Shown here: piece by piece, positions 8,163 to 16,309 of the stretch
Layout of the letters: every line of letters begins with the position of its first letter
How positions within the stretch are numbered: the first letter of the stretch is position 1
From: Sulfolobales archaeon
GTDB lineage: Archaea > Thermoproteota > Thermoprotei_A > Sulfolobales > NBVN01
NCBI GenBank assembly: GCA_026419835.1
Contig: JAOAKQ010000006.1
Coordinates: 1 to 48,446, forward strand
DNA length: 48,446 nucleotides
Direction of reading: 5' to 3'
Notes under the pieces: model-generated
The model's input: only the letters and a program-made list of their open reading frames with translations
What the model was told of the DNA's origin: nothing
The model's database searches: none
Translations under genes and position numbers: made by a program

Positions 8163-9175
8163 ATGGCGGTAGCTCGATCAGGATAGCTGTAGTGAATTCG
8201 AAGTCATTCGGACTCTACACCGACGCTATAGAGAGGCTGAGTAGAGTAGGTTCCGTGACCAGAGTCGAGGTACCTAAGGATATTCACGGCATAGAGCTAG
8301 CTGAAAAACTCAGAGGGTACCACGTAGTCGTAGCTAGTGTAACCCCCAAGTACAGCGCAGAGTTCTTCGAGAAGAACGAGGATGTAGCCCTAATCGTTAG
8401 ACATGGAATAGGTTACGACAACATAGATACCGAGGCTGCCTACAGATACGGAGTGACAGTATCTAGAGTTCCCGGCTGGCGTGAGAGGGAAGCGGTTGCC
8501 GAACACACGGTAGCTCTAATGCTATCGGCACTTAGATACGTAGCTCGGTCAGCTCAAGCGGTTAGAGAAGGAAAGTGGGGCGATAGAGCTAGGTTTCTGG
8601 GGAGGGAGTTGAGCAGTCTTACGGTGGGTGTTGTAGGTTTAGGAAATATTGGGTCGAGAGTAGCTGAGATACTATCGAAGGGGTTCGGTTCGAAGATAGC
8701 GGTCTACGACCCATTCATACCTAGGGAGAGAATAGAGGGATTGGGGTATGCTTACGCTAGTAGTCTAGAAGAACTCGTAAAGGTCTCTGACGTAGTAACT
8801 CTCCACGCACCTCTAACGAGTGACAACTACCACATGGTAGATAGGAAAGTCCTAGCAGCGGCTAAGGACGGTGTAGTTATCGTAAATACGGCCCGAGGTG
8901 AGCTGATCGATACTGAAGCCTTAATTGAGTACATAGAACTAGGTAAGGTGAGGGCCGTAGCTCTAGATGTCGTTGAGGGGGAGCCCATAGGTGCGGACCA
9001 CCCACTACTGAAGTACGGTAACGTGATAGTCACTCCACACATAGCGGCATACACAGAAGAAGGAGTTAGAGGTATGGATGAAGCGGTTGTGGAAGCAATA
9101 CTGAACTTCATAGAAGGTAAGCCTATAGATGGGGTAGTCGTTTCTCCGAAAAACCCGAGGAGAGTTAAGGTATAG
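8159..9175 (+). CDS. D-2-hydroxyacid dehydrogenase (phosphoglycerate/glyoxylate type)
   Basis: 338 residues, NAD(P)-dependent D-isomer-specific 2-hydroxyacid dehydrogenase. The Rossmann motif GLGNIG is at 160-165, with a cofactor-contacting Asp in VYDPF (184). The catalytic triad is Arg246 (NTARGE), Glu273 or Glu275 (DVVEGEP) and His294 (TPHIAAYT). There is no ACT domain, so it is not a classical regulated SerA. Glyoxylate/hydroxypyruvate reductase or SerA-like activity are both possible. It starts at GTG 8159, overlapping the aldolase stop by 4 bp, which links it functionally to a keto acid produced or used by that enzyme. Confidence 0.85.
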   Translation: MNGGSSIRIAVVNSKSFGLYTDAIERLSRVGSVTRVEVPKDIHGIELAEKLRGYHVVVASVTPKYSAEFFEKNEDVALIVRHGIGYDNIDTEAAYRYGVTVSRVPGWREREAVAEHTVALMLSALRYVARSAQAVREGKWGDRARFLGRELSSLTVGVVGLGNIGSRVAEILSKGFGSKIAVYDPFIPRERIEGLGYAYASSLEELVKVSDVVTLHAPLTSDNYHMVDRKVLAAAKDGVVIVNTARGELIDTEALIEYIELGKVRAVALDVVEGEPIGADHPLLKYGNVIVTPHIAAYTEEGVRGMDEAVVEAILNFIEGKPIDGVVVSPKNPRRVKV

Positions 9176-9360
9176 TGACCGATACCGCTTAGATAGGCCG
9201 GATCTCTACTCAAAACTTTTCTCAGCATCATAAACCTAAAGCTGTACTTCGAAGTAGTAGTGACTGCGTAGCCGCACTCCGCTCAGACCTCGGCGTGGAT
9301 TTGACTAGTGGGGACCGCAGGAAGTTAAATCTCTAGCTCACTGTTCTAGCGGATACTGCG

Positions 9361-10644
9361 GTGAGTGCTAGTACTGAGTGCGATTGGGAGGAGATACTTG
9401 CTGAGATAAGGAGGTCCATGTCGGTTGATAGCTCTAGTGAAGCTCTAATACCGTCTATTCGCGATAGCAGGGTCTCCGAGCTCATCTCTAGGTTCAGAGA
9501 GTGCTTCATACTCGACATCTTGAAGCACGAACTCGAGGAAGCTGGGCAGTGGCTTAAGTACGTTGACTCAGAGCTGGAGTTCTTAGTGAAGAAGTACAAA
9601 CTCTCGGGCTTCAGCTTATCGAGAGAGTTTAAGTCTTTCAAGGAAGACCCCCTATCTCACTTAAAGAAGAAGGTATTCATATACGTCTACGACTACGCTC
9701 GAGGGAAGATCGGGCTCAGAGACCTCGTAAAGAAGTGCTCATCAGCAGCCTACACATCGCTTAGAACCAACATGAGGTCGTCGTACCAGGTCTGGGGGTT
9801 CGCGGCTATACTGAACTACCTATCTGAAGAAGGGTTCACCGTGCACTTCCCGGAGCACAGGTACTTAACGATCGATAGAGCCGGTAAGCAGAAGACCGGT
9901 AGAATACCTCCAAACATAGTCCTCTTCAATCCGAAGAGGGGCTTCATAAGCTTCTTCTACGAAGCTCCGAGACCCCTATCCTGGGAGGATAGCGAGGACC
10001 TTCAGGCCGTCTGGTCTCTGTACACTACTCTCAGACCGGATGTACTCATCTACTCCGGTAAGGTTATGGATATAGTGAAGCTCGGCTCCTACCCACCGGT
10101 TAAGAAACCGGACGTGCTGGTGGAGTTTAAGGAGCTTACCGACTGGTACGACCGCTCCAGGGACCTCAAGAGTTACTTCAAGAAGACACCTCTAACCGCT
10201 GAGGAGTGGAGGAGTAAGTGGCTTGGAGGACTCTACACAGGCCTAGCTGACGCTCTCGGAGTAAAGAAGAGTGAGATTAAGAGGAGTGTCGAGGAGGGAA
10301 GGTCTCTCAGAATTAAGGAGCATAAGCTAGTTCAACTCTACAACTCTCTCTACAAGCCGAGGAAGGCTCTCCTAGTTTCAAGAGCGGTGGTGCCAGCCAC
10401 CATAAAGTCGGAACTCGAGAGCTCCGGTGTTGAGGTCGTTGACGACGTAGGCTTCGATAGAAGTAGGCTGAAGCCCGTTGCTGAAGCTATCGAGAAGTTC
10501 GGGTCGTTCCGGGGGGCTGACTACGTCAGCATAGACCTTCCGGTGGAGACCGTCGTTAGGTTAGCTGAATTCGCTGAGAGTGCTGGACTCGGAGATATTT
10601 CAGCTGCGATCGATGAACTACTCAGAAGGTCTAGCTCTAGGTGA
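9361..10644 (+). CDS. Uncharacterised protein with PD-(D/E)XK nuclease-like motif
   Basis: 427 residues, no named family recognised. The N-terminal third is helical and charged. The middle (about 140-260) has an alpha/beta core: an upstream Glu201 in FFYEAPRP, Pro226-Asp227 in RPDVLIYSG, a second PD at 250-251, then Glu255-Phe-Lys257 in VLVEFKELT. PD, about 28 residues, then E-x-K on a hydrophobic strand is the layout of PD-(D/E)XK nucleases, so a metal-dependent nuclease or a degenerate relative is plausible. The C-terminal third has an ALLVSRAVVPATIKSEL strand and a helical tail. GTG at 9361 is the start. It stands alone, with a divergent-free 185-bp leader that holds no evident gene. Confidence 0.6.
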   Translation: MSASTECDWEEILAEIRRSMSVDSSSEALIPSIRDSRVSELISRFRECFILDILKHELEEAGQWLKYVDSELEFLVKKYKLSGFSLSREFKSFKEDPLSHLKKKVFIYVYDYARGKIGLRDLVKKCSSAAYTSLRTNMRSSYQVWGFAAILNYLSEEGFTVHFPEHRYLTIDRAGKQKTGRIPPNIVLFNPKRGFISFFYEAPRPLSWEDSEDLQAVWSLYTTLRPDVLIYSGKVMDIVKLGSYPPVKKPDVLVEFKELTDWYDRSRDLKSYFKKTPLTAEEWRSKWLGGLYTGLADALGVKKSEIKRSVEEGRSLRIKEHKLVQLYNSLYKPRKALLVSRAVVPATIKSELESSGVEVVDDVGFDRSRLKPVAEAIEKFGSFRGADYVSIDLPVETVVRLAEFAESAGLGDISAAIDELLRRSSSR

Positions 10645-10652
10645 GCTGAGCT

Positions 10653-12053
10653 CTAGAGAGTCTTCAGCACTCCCCTAGCGGCTAGTATACCCGTTATAGC
10701 CGCTCCGTTTATACCTCTCGAGAGACCGACACCGTCCCCAGCTGCGAAGAGCCCTCTGACACTGGTCTGCATCCAGTCATCAACAACGGCCCGCACACTG
10801 TAGAACTTTATCTCCGGTGCGTAGACTAGGTTCTGCGGTGAGGCTAGTCCGGGGAGCATGTCGTCCAGTCTTTCAATAGATTCAACAACGTCCGTAACCA
10901 CTCTATAGGGTAGAGCCATACCTATATCACCGGGTGTCACGTCTTTTAGAGTGGGCTCCACGGAGCTTCTATCTATTCTCGACCAGGTACTCCTCCTACC
11001 GGATACTAGGTCCCCGAGTCTCTGTATTAGAGGCTTACCACCACCGAGCTTCGTAGCTGTCATAGCTATCTGCCTTCCGTACTCTATGGTATCCTCCAGA
11101 GGGTCTGTGAGCTGGACTGTTACTAGGAGAGCTAGGTTGGTGTTCTTAGACTTAAGCTCTCTGTAGGACATGCCGTTAACTGCGACGTAGCCGTTGTATC
11201 TCTCAGCAACTACGAAACCCCTCGGATTCACGCAGAAGGTTCTGACCTTGTCGTCGTACGTCTTAGTGTACATTATTATCTTAGGATCCTCAATTACAGA
11301 GACCAGGGGCTCCATAACGTAGTCCGGGACCTCGAGTCTTACACCTACGTCGAGTGGACCCGGTACTGTCTGTATTCCCAGCCTTTTCGATATCTCAGAA
11401 AACCAGGCAGCTCCGGACCTACCTGGTGATAGAACGACTCTCAAAGCTTCAACAACTCCGCGATTAGTTGAGAGTCTGAACTTCTCCCCAGCTGGCTCCA
11501 CGTCTAGCACGGTTGTTTCAGTAAGTATCTTCACTCCGTTAATAGCGAGGTAGTCGGTGAACTTCGCGGTGAACTCCACGCTCTCCTCAGTACCTAGTCT
11601 TCTCTGGGGCGGGGCTATCAGCTTAGCACCAGCTTTAGCGGCCCTCCTCTCCCACTCCTTAACTAGCTCTGAGCTCGGTACTTTGAGTGTCTCATCTGAA
11701 ACACCGAACCTCCTCAGTATGCTATCCAGGTACCTGATCATCTCTTCAGCTCTGCTGTAGCTCTTCAGTAGAACGGCCAGGTCTCCCCCAACCTGGGGGT
11801 GTAGGTTTATAGCACCACTACTAAAGAGACCGGCACCTCCAACACCGTAAAGTACATTGCACGGTCTACAACCAGCGCAGGTAACGCCGAGTTCTCTAGA
11901 GCTATGCGCTGATATAAGTGGGCAAACTCTGTACCTAACATCCTTACCAGCATCAACAACCACTACATTGCTAACTCCGCGCTCTACGAGTTCGTACGCA
12001 GCGAAGAGCCCTGCGGGACCCGCACCTACGATAGCTACATCAAAGAACTTCAC
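10653..12053 (-). CDS. FAD-dependent dehydrogenase (COG2509-like)
   Basis: 466 residues. N-terminal dinucleotide-binding motif VAIVGAGPAGLFAAYEL (GxGxxG), then a Cys-containing segment CAGCRPCNVLYGVGGAGLFS typical of the uncharacterised NAD(FAD)-utilising dehydrogenase family COG2509. The C-terminal FAD contact is LFAAGDGVGLSRGINGA. The physiological substrate is unknown. The start overlaps the purA stop by 4 bp (12050-12053), so the two form an operon with purA first. No membrane segment is present, so it is cytoplasmic. Confidence 0.8.
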   Translation of the reverse strand: MKFFDVAIVGAGPAGLFAAYELVERGVSNVVVVDAGKDVRYRVCPLISAHSSRELGVTCAGCRPCNVLYGVGGAGLFSSGAINLHPQVGGDLAVLLKSYSRAEEMIRYLDSILRRFGVSDETLKVPSSELVKEWERRAAKAGAKLIAPPQRRLGTEESVEFTAKFTDYLAINGVKILTETTVLDVEPAGEKFRLSTNRGVVEALRVVLSPGRSGAAWFSEISKRLGIQTVPGPLDVGVRLEVPDYVMEPLVSVIEDPKIIMYTKTYDDKVRTFCVNPRGFVVAERYNGYVAVNGMSYRELKSKNTNLALLVTVQLTDPLEDTIEYGRQIAMTATKLGGGKPLIQRLGDLVSGRRSTWSRIDRSSVEPTLKDVTPGDIGMALPYRVVTDVVESIERLDDMLPGLASPQNLVYAPEIKFYSVRAVVDDWMQTSVRGLFAAGDGVGLSRGINGAAITGILAARGVLKTL

Positions 12054-13057
12054 TTCTCACCACCCAGATAGACCGCGTCTTCAACCTCCTCCCCAGTACC
12101 GAGGAGTACTACCGGAACCTTCAGCGCGGACTCAACCTCGTCAACCCAGCTCTTCACTCTTCCCGGAAGTTTGGATGGGTCCTTTAAGCCCCTAACTTCC
12201 GGGAAGAGAGTGTCTACCTTAGTTATAGCTACAGCCGTAGCGGAGTTCAGTACCACCGCCTTCCTAGCCAGTTCGAGATCGAACGGTGCTACTCTTCTAG
12301 GTCTGCCGGTAACCGTTCCGTACTCGATCCACCCGAGCTTATAGGCTTCTTCAAAACTTATCTCTCCTCTAAGAGGTCCTGGACCGACTCTCGTAACGTA
12401 GGACTTGAAGACGACGATCACGTCACCAACTCTCTTAGGGCCTATCCCGACCTCGGAGAGGAACGCCGATGCTGTAGTGTCTCTGCTCGTAACGTAGGGG
12501 TACGTTCCGTGGTAGAGACTGAGGAAGGTGCCCTGAGTGCCTTCGATGAGGATTTCGAACCCTCTATCTACGTACTCGTTAGCTAACTCCGAGAGGTCGC
12601 ACACGTACTTTCTAAGTACTGGAACGTCTCTAACTAGCTTCAGAACCCTCCTAACCCTGTCAACCATGGCTTCACCAACACCCTGAAGCGTTGAACCGAC
12701 AACACCGGATAGGTGTACTGAAGATCTTTCGCGTGCTGCGTGCTCGTCCTCGATAACTCCAGCTCTACCATCTACGCACAGCCTATCTCCACAACCAGTT
12801 TCCTCAACTTCTCTCAGAAGTACGTCCGGCTTAACTAAGCTACCGGCAGCTATACCCAGCTGTACCGCTGGGTTTACGAAGGCCGATGGTACGGACCTGA
12901 GCTTCCAGGTCCTTCCTCTGTAGACTACGGTGTGGCCGGCGTTAATAGAACCGCATCTAATAGCTAGCTTCACATCTATTCTAAGCGATAGATAAGCTAC
13001 TACCTTGCCCTTCCCCTCATCACCGAAAAACCCGCCGACAACTACAGTAGCCGGCAG
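12050..13057 (-). CDS. purA: Adenylosuccinate synthetase with CTG start codon
   Basis: Joins IMP and aspartate with GTP to adenylosuccinate, the first AMP-specific step. Archaeal-size enzyme of 335 residues. The essential GTP/IMP motif GDEGKGK lies between 13000 and 13026, upstream of the only standard start (GTG 12971-12973). The gene must therefore start further up. The in-frame codons above the motif contain no ATG, GTG or TTG. CTG at 13055-13057 gives (M)PATVVVGGFFGDEGKGK, the expected N-terminus, with AGGTGGG 3-5 bases before it. NAGHT and TRDTTAS motifs follow. An in-frame TGA closes the frame about 60 bases above; the stretch between reads as a helix-like extension, so an earlier CTG cannot be excluded. 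Confidence 0.88.
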   Translation of the reverse strand: MPATVVVGGFFGDEGKGKVVAYLSLRIDVKLAIRCGSINAGHTVVYRGRTWKLRSVPSAFVNPAVQLGIAAGSLVKPDVLLREVEETGCGDRLCVDGRAGVIEDEHAARERSSVHLSGVVGSTLQGVGEAMVDRVRRVLKLVRDVPVLRKYVCDLSELANEYVDRGFEILIEGTQGTFLSLYHGTYPYVTSRDTTASAFLSEVGIGPKRVGDVIVVFKSYVTRVGPGPLRGEISFEEAYKLGWIEYGTVTGRPRRVAPFDLELARKAVVLNSATAVAITKVDTLFPEVRGLKDPSKLPGRVKSWVDEVESALKVPVVLLGTGEEVEDAVYLGGEK

Positions 13058-13060
13058 TAT

Positions 13061-13067
13061 CCCACCT
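13061..13067 (-). promoter_or_regulatory. Ribosome binding site deciding the CTG start of purA
   Basis: AGGTGGG on the minus strand ends 3 bases before CTG 13057 (AGGTG core to CTG: 5 bases). It matches the anti-Shine-Dalgarno sequence expected in crenarchaea and the sites of neighbouring genes. Confidence 0.55.
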
Positions 13068-13231
13068 AGTTTTTCAATTGCTGGAATATAAGAACGCAGT
13101 TCCTTCAGCTCCTCCCACAGCTTTCAATCAGCGAGATACGCAAGTTGTGAGACCGCATGAAGTCGGGGTTCCGTAGATTGCCCGAGGGAGGGGGAGTTGG
13201 AGCGGTAGGAAGGACTGAAAGGAAGGAAGAG

Positions 13232-14488
13232 CTAGTCCTTTCTCGCTCTTCGAATTGTTATACCTAGGAGGATCTTCTCGCTTTCGAAAACGCGGATTAC
13301 TGCGATTAGCGGTATTGCGGTGACGATTGCCGATGCGCATATGGCTAGTAGAGCTAGTGCTTTCTCGCCAACTATGTACGCTACAATAACTACTAGGGGT
13401 AGCCCGTAGACTACCGACCCTAGGGCGAGGAACTCGCTTCCCAGCGGGACCCCAATGAACTGAACAACTAGAAGCCCTACGTACAGTATAGCGGCAACGG
13501 GACCGGCTACAGCGCCAGCCACCTTCGTATCGCTTACGAGAGTTCCTATTAGAATTCCGGTGGTCCCGGAGAAGAGTAGTACTAGTCCGAGAGATGCCGC
13601 TAGTAGTAAAACCCCGTCAATACCGAGGTACCGTATAACATCCCACAGAGATACTGCGACCTCAGTACCCGAAGCTTCCCCCGGTTGCGACGTAGGTGCT
13701 GCTAGCATGTAGAGAAAGCCGAAGAAGTACACTAGTGCCGTTAGAACGGAGATCACGACCGCGCCAGCCACCTTAGCTACAGCTACAGTAGCTCTTCTAA
13801 TCGGTAGCGTTAGCAGCATTTCAAAAGCCTTCTCCTCTTTCTCACTCGCAACGGCTTGAGCGCTGTACACTAGAGTTATCGTAGCGAGCACTCCGATAAA
13901 TACCGTAAGCATCGTTATCGAAGTAAAGTAGGACAGTAGGATGTTGAGGTCGAACTCCCTCCCCCCAATTCTAGCCTCAACTCTAGCTACGATAGGTCTA
14001 CTAAAAACACTCACGTTAATACCGCCCTCCAGTGCCGCTAGGTACCTAGCTGCTTCGGTAAGAACGGAAGCTACGGAGTTCACTAGCTCGGCTTTCGCTT
14101 GCTGAAAACCGAGTACTCTATCTAGAGAAACGTAGCCTCGGATGCGAGCTACCGCACCGGGTCTTAGTAGAGAGTCTCCGAATCCCTCCGGAATTACCAC
14201 AGCTATCTGAAACCTACTCACCCCCTCCTCAACGGTCTCAACTAGAACTAGCCTTCCCTTAAGCGTTGTATTAGCTAGACCGACCAGCTTAGCGGTAAAT
14301 TCACTCCTATCTTCAACAACTACACCAACCAGTGCTTCGAGAACTTCGCGAACGGCTAGCTCTGTAGCGGTACCTATAACTCTACCTAGAACTACGAAGA
14401 AGATTGCTAGAAACGCGAGACTGGCAATAAAAGCCGGGCTCTTGAGCACCGATAGAACCTCCTTCTTCAGCAGCCTACTGAAGGACAT
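13232..14488 (-). CDS. ABC-2 type transporter permease (NatB-like)
   Basis: 418 residues. TM1 (FIASLAFLAIFFVVLG) is followed by a roughly 150-residue extracytoplasmic domain, then about six membrane segments in the C-terminal half, the topology of ABC-2/NatB-type permeases. The cytoplasmic-side signature region EKEEKAFEMLLTLPIRR lies before TM3, as in the family. Its start codon follows immediately after the stop of the ATPase gene (14489), so the two form one exporter operon. The substrate is unknown; sodium, drug or lipid export are all known for the family. Confidence 0.85.
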   Translation of the reverse strand: MSFSRLLKKEVLSVLKSPAFIASLAFLAIFFVVLGRVIGTATELAVREVLEALVGVVVEDRSEFTAKLVGLANTTLKGRLVLVETVEEGVSRFQIAVVIPEGFGDSLLRPGAVARIRGYVSLDRVLGFQQAKAELVNSVASVLTEAARYLAALEGGINVSVFSRPIVARVEARIGGREFDLNILLSYFTSITMLTVFIGVLATITLVYSAQAVASEKEEKAFEMLLTLPIRRATVAVAKVAGAVVISVLTALVYFFGFLYMLAAPTSQPGEASGTEVAVSLWDVIRYLGIDGVLLLAASLGLVLLFSGTTGILIGTLVSDTKVAGAVAGPVAAILYVGLLVVQFIGVPLGSEFLALGSVVYGLPLVVIVAYIVGEKALALLAICASAIVTAIPLIAVIRVFESEKILLGITIRRARKD

Positions 14489-15226
14489 CTACTCCCCCCT
14501 CACGGTCTTTACGAAGACCTCCTCCAGGTTTCTACTAGAATACCTCGCCTTAAGTTCCTCCGGAGGTCCTTCAGCAACCATTCTTCCTCTGTACAATATT
14601 CCAACTCTATCGCATAGGTACTCTACTTCAAGCATGTTGTGACTACTGAGGAGAACGGTAACACCGCTCCTCCTGGAGTAGCTGGCTATTAGATTTCGAA
14701 TCCTTATGCTGCGCTCTACGTCGAGACCCGAGGTAGGTTCATCTAGTATGACTAGCTTCGACCTAGATGCTAGAGCCGCGGAGAGAGCTAGAAGTCTCTT
14801 CATACCCTTACTATAGCTTCTCACAGGTCTCCTAATATCGGACCCGAGGTCGGCTATCTCAATAGCCTCCTCAACCGCTTCGCCCAGCTCCCTACCTCTA
14901 AGCCTCATGCCGAGCATGAACTTCACGAACTCCACCCCGCTAAGGTCTCTGTAGGCACCAGCTTCCTCCGGGAGGTACGAGATAAGCCTGCGAACTTCCA
15001 GAGGCCTTGAAACAACGTCCAGCCCGAAGACTCTCACGGAACCTTCCGTAGGCTTGAGAAGAGTTGCGATTATTCTCAGCGTAGTAGTTTTCCCACTTCC
15101 ATTCGGCCCGACCAGGCCGTATATCTCACCTCTCGCTACCCTAAAGCTTAAGCCATCAACACCTCTAACACCTCTAGAGTAGACCTTAACTAACCCAACT
15201 ACATCTACAGCTACGTCGGCACTCAT
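14489..15226 (-). CDS. ABC transporter ATP-binding protein
   Basis: 245 residues, ATPase of the ABC-2 exporter encoded next to it. Walker A GPNGSGKT at 40-47, a Glu in place of the Q-loop Gln (YLPEEAG), signature SYSKGMKR at 137-144, Walker B LVILDEPTSGLD from 158 and switch His196 in LLSSHN. The N-terminal fold and YSKGM signature are typical of the NatA/CcmA-like exporter class. ATG at 15226 is the start. An AACTATATGG stretch about 12-20 bases upstream could be a TATA element but is close. Confidence 0.92.
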   Translation of the reverse strand: MSADVAVDVVGLVKVYSRGVRGVDGLSFRVARGEIYGLVGPNGSGKTTTLRIIATLLKPTEGSVRVFGLDVVSRPLEVRRLISYLPEEAGAYRDLSGVEFVKFMLGMRLRGRELGEAVEEAIEIADLGSDIRRPVRSYSKGMKRLLALSAALASRSKLVILDEPTSGLDVERSIRIRNLIASYSRRSGVTVLLSSHNMLEVEYLCDRVGILYRGRMVAEGPPEELKARYSSRNLEEVFVKTVRGE

Positions 15227-15394
15227 GTAGGCACCAAGTAACTATATGGTTACTAGTGTGTTAAGACTATTTCCGTGTGGATAGCGGGAGGCGCGGAAGA
15301 GTCTAGACAGTAGAGAAGGAGGCGGAGCGCTGGACTTGAACTATAGAACTGAAAGTAGAGGCGGTCGCGTGCCGCATATTAGCTTCTCTGATTA

Positions 15395-15411
15395 CCACTA
15401 GGCGGTAGTGG
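15395..15411 (+). promoter_or_regulatory. Hairpin overlapping the ribosome binding site of the KaiC-like gene
   Basis: CCACTA (15395-15400) can pair with TAGTGG (15406-15411) around a GGCGG loop. The 3' arm runs into the GGAGG ribosome binding site (15410-15414) of the next gene, so folding could hide it. Small stem, moderate support. Confidence 0.3.
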
Positions 15412-15420
15412 AGGATGTCG

Positions 15421-16275
15421 ATGCCTACGGATTCTTCGCTTGAACACGTGAAGAAGACTAGGCAGCGCGAGGAAGTAGCTCGCGTTTCAACCGGAATCAG
15501 AGAGCTCGACGAAGCTATAGAGGGTGGGGTCCCCAGAGGGTCTTGGGTAGCTATTACAGGAGAGCCCGGTACCGGTAAGTCTATTCTCTGCATGCACTTC
15601 GCTTGGGCGGGTCTTAGAGGTAGCGATCCGGTAGTCTACGTGACTACAGAGGCTGAGTTCAGGGACGTAGTTAGGCAGGCTAGGCAGCTCGGGATGGACT
15701 TCGAGAACTACTCCATACACGACATATCTAGTTCGCGAGAACCTCAGGAAACACCTCAGATAGTTGTCGTCGATATTTTCGGCTTACTTAAGGTGGCTAG
15801 GCAGCTTAGTGAAGAGCAGGGGGAGGAAGGGGGGAGGAGGTACGCGGTACTCGAGATCCAGACTCTGGTAGCAGCTATTAGAGAAGCCTACAAGATCCTC
15901 GGGGTACTTAGAGAGGGTGGTAAGGGGGTTACTAAGCACGTTAGGTTAGTAATCGATTCTCTCAGCGCTTTCTGGGCTGATAAGCCGGCTATGGCTAGGA
16001 AATATAGCTACGACCTCAAGGTATCTACGCATAGGGAGAATGTAACGTCTTACCTAGTATCTCAGTACGCTATGACTACGAAGAGTACCTTCGGGTTCGG
16101 ACTGGAACACATAGCTGACGGAGTATTCCACCTATGGATGGACGATGTGGAGAAGTCTAGAGAGATTAGGAGGTACATGATAATTAAGAAACTTAGAATG
16201 ACCAACCACTACAGGAAGGCCTTTAAGTTGGAGATAGAGCCTGGCTACGGAGTTAAGCTCGTCCCGCTCGAGTAA
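15421..16275 (+). CDS. KaiC/RadA-family ATPase
   Basis: About 284 residues, a single RecA-type ATPase domain. It begins with the KaiC-like ISTGIRELDEAIEGG-type segment (VSTGIRELDEAI), Walker A GEPGTGKS, and Walker B VRLVIDSLSAFW around residue 180. The family includes archaeal RadA paralogues and KaiC-like regulators. Its exact role is not known, and there is no DNA-binding helix-hairpin-helix domain of true RadA. GGAGG at 15410-15414 gives correct spacing (6) to ATG 15421, whereas ATG 15415 would touch it. The 265-residue companion gene follows 34 bp downstream. Confidence 0.82.
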   Translation: MPTDSSLEHVKKTRQREEVARVSTGIRELDEAIEGGVPRGSWVAITGEPGTGKSILCMHFAWAGLRGSDPVVYVTTEAEFRDVVRQARQLGMDFENYSIHDISSSREPQETPQIVVVDIFGLLKVARQLSEEQGEEGGRRYAVLEIQTLVAAIREAYKILGVLREGGKGVTKHVRLVIDSLSAFWADKPAMARKYSYDLKVSTHRENVTSYLVSQYAMTTKSTFGFGLEHIADGVFHLWMDDVEKSREIRRYMIIKKLRMTNHYRKAFKLEIEPGYGVKLVPLE

Positions 16276-16309
16276 TATCTATCTACGCGCGTAGCTACTG
16301 TGTTCCGAG

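Noticed and set aside
9246-9257. Perfect 12-bp palindrome TACTTCGAAGTA in the leader of the PD-(D/E)XK-like gene
   Set aside because: It stands alone, far from a convincing TATA box, and a 12-bp palindrome of this kind can occur by chance. I could not tie it to regulation.
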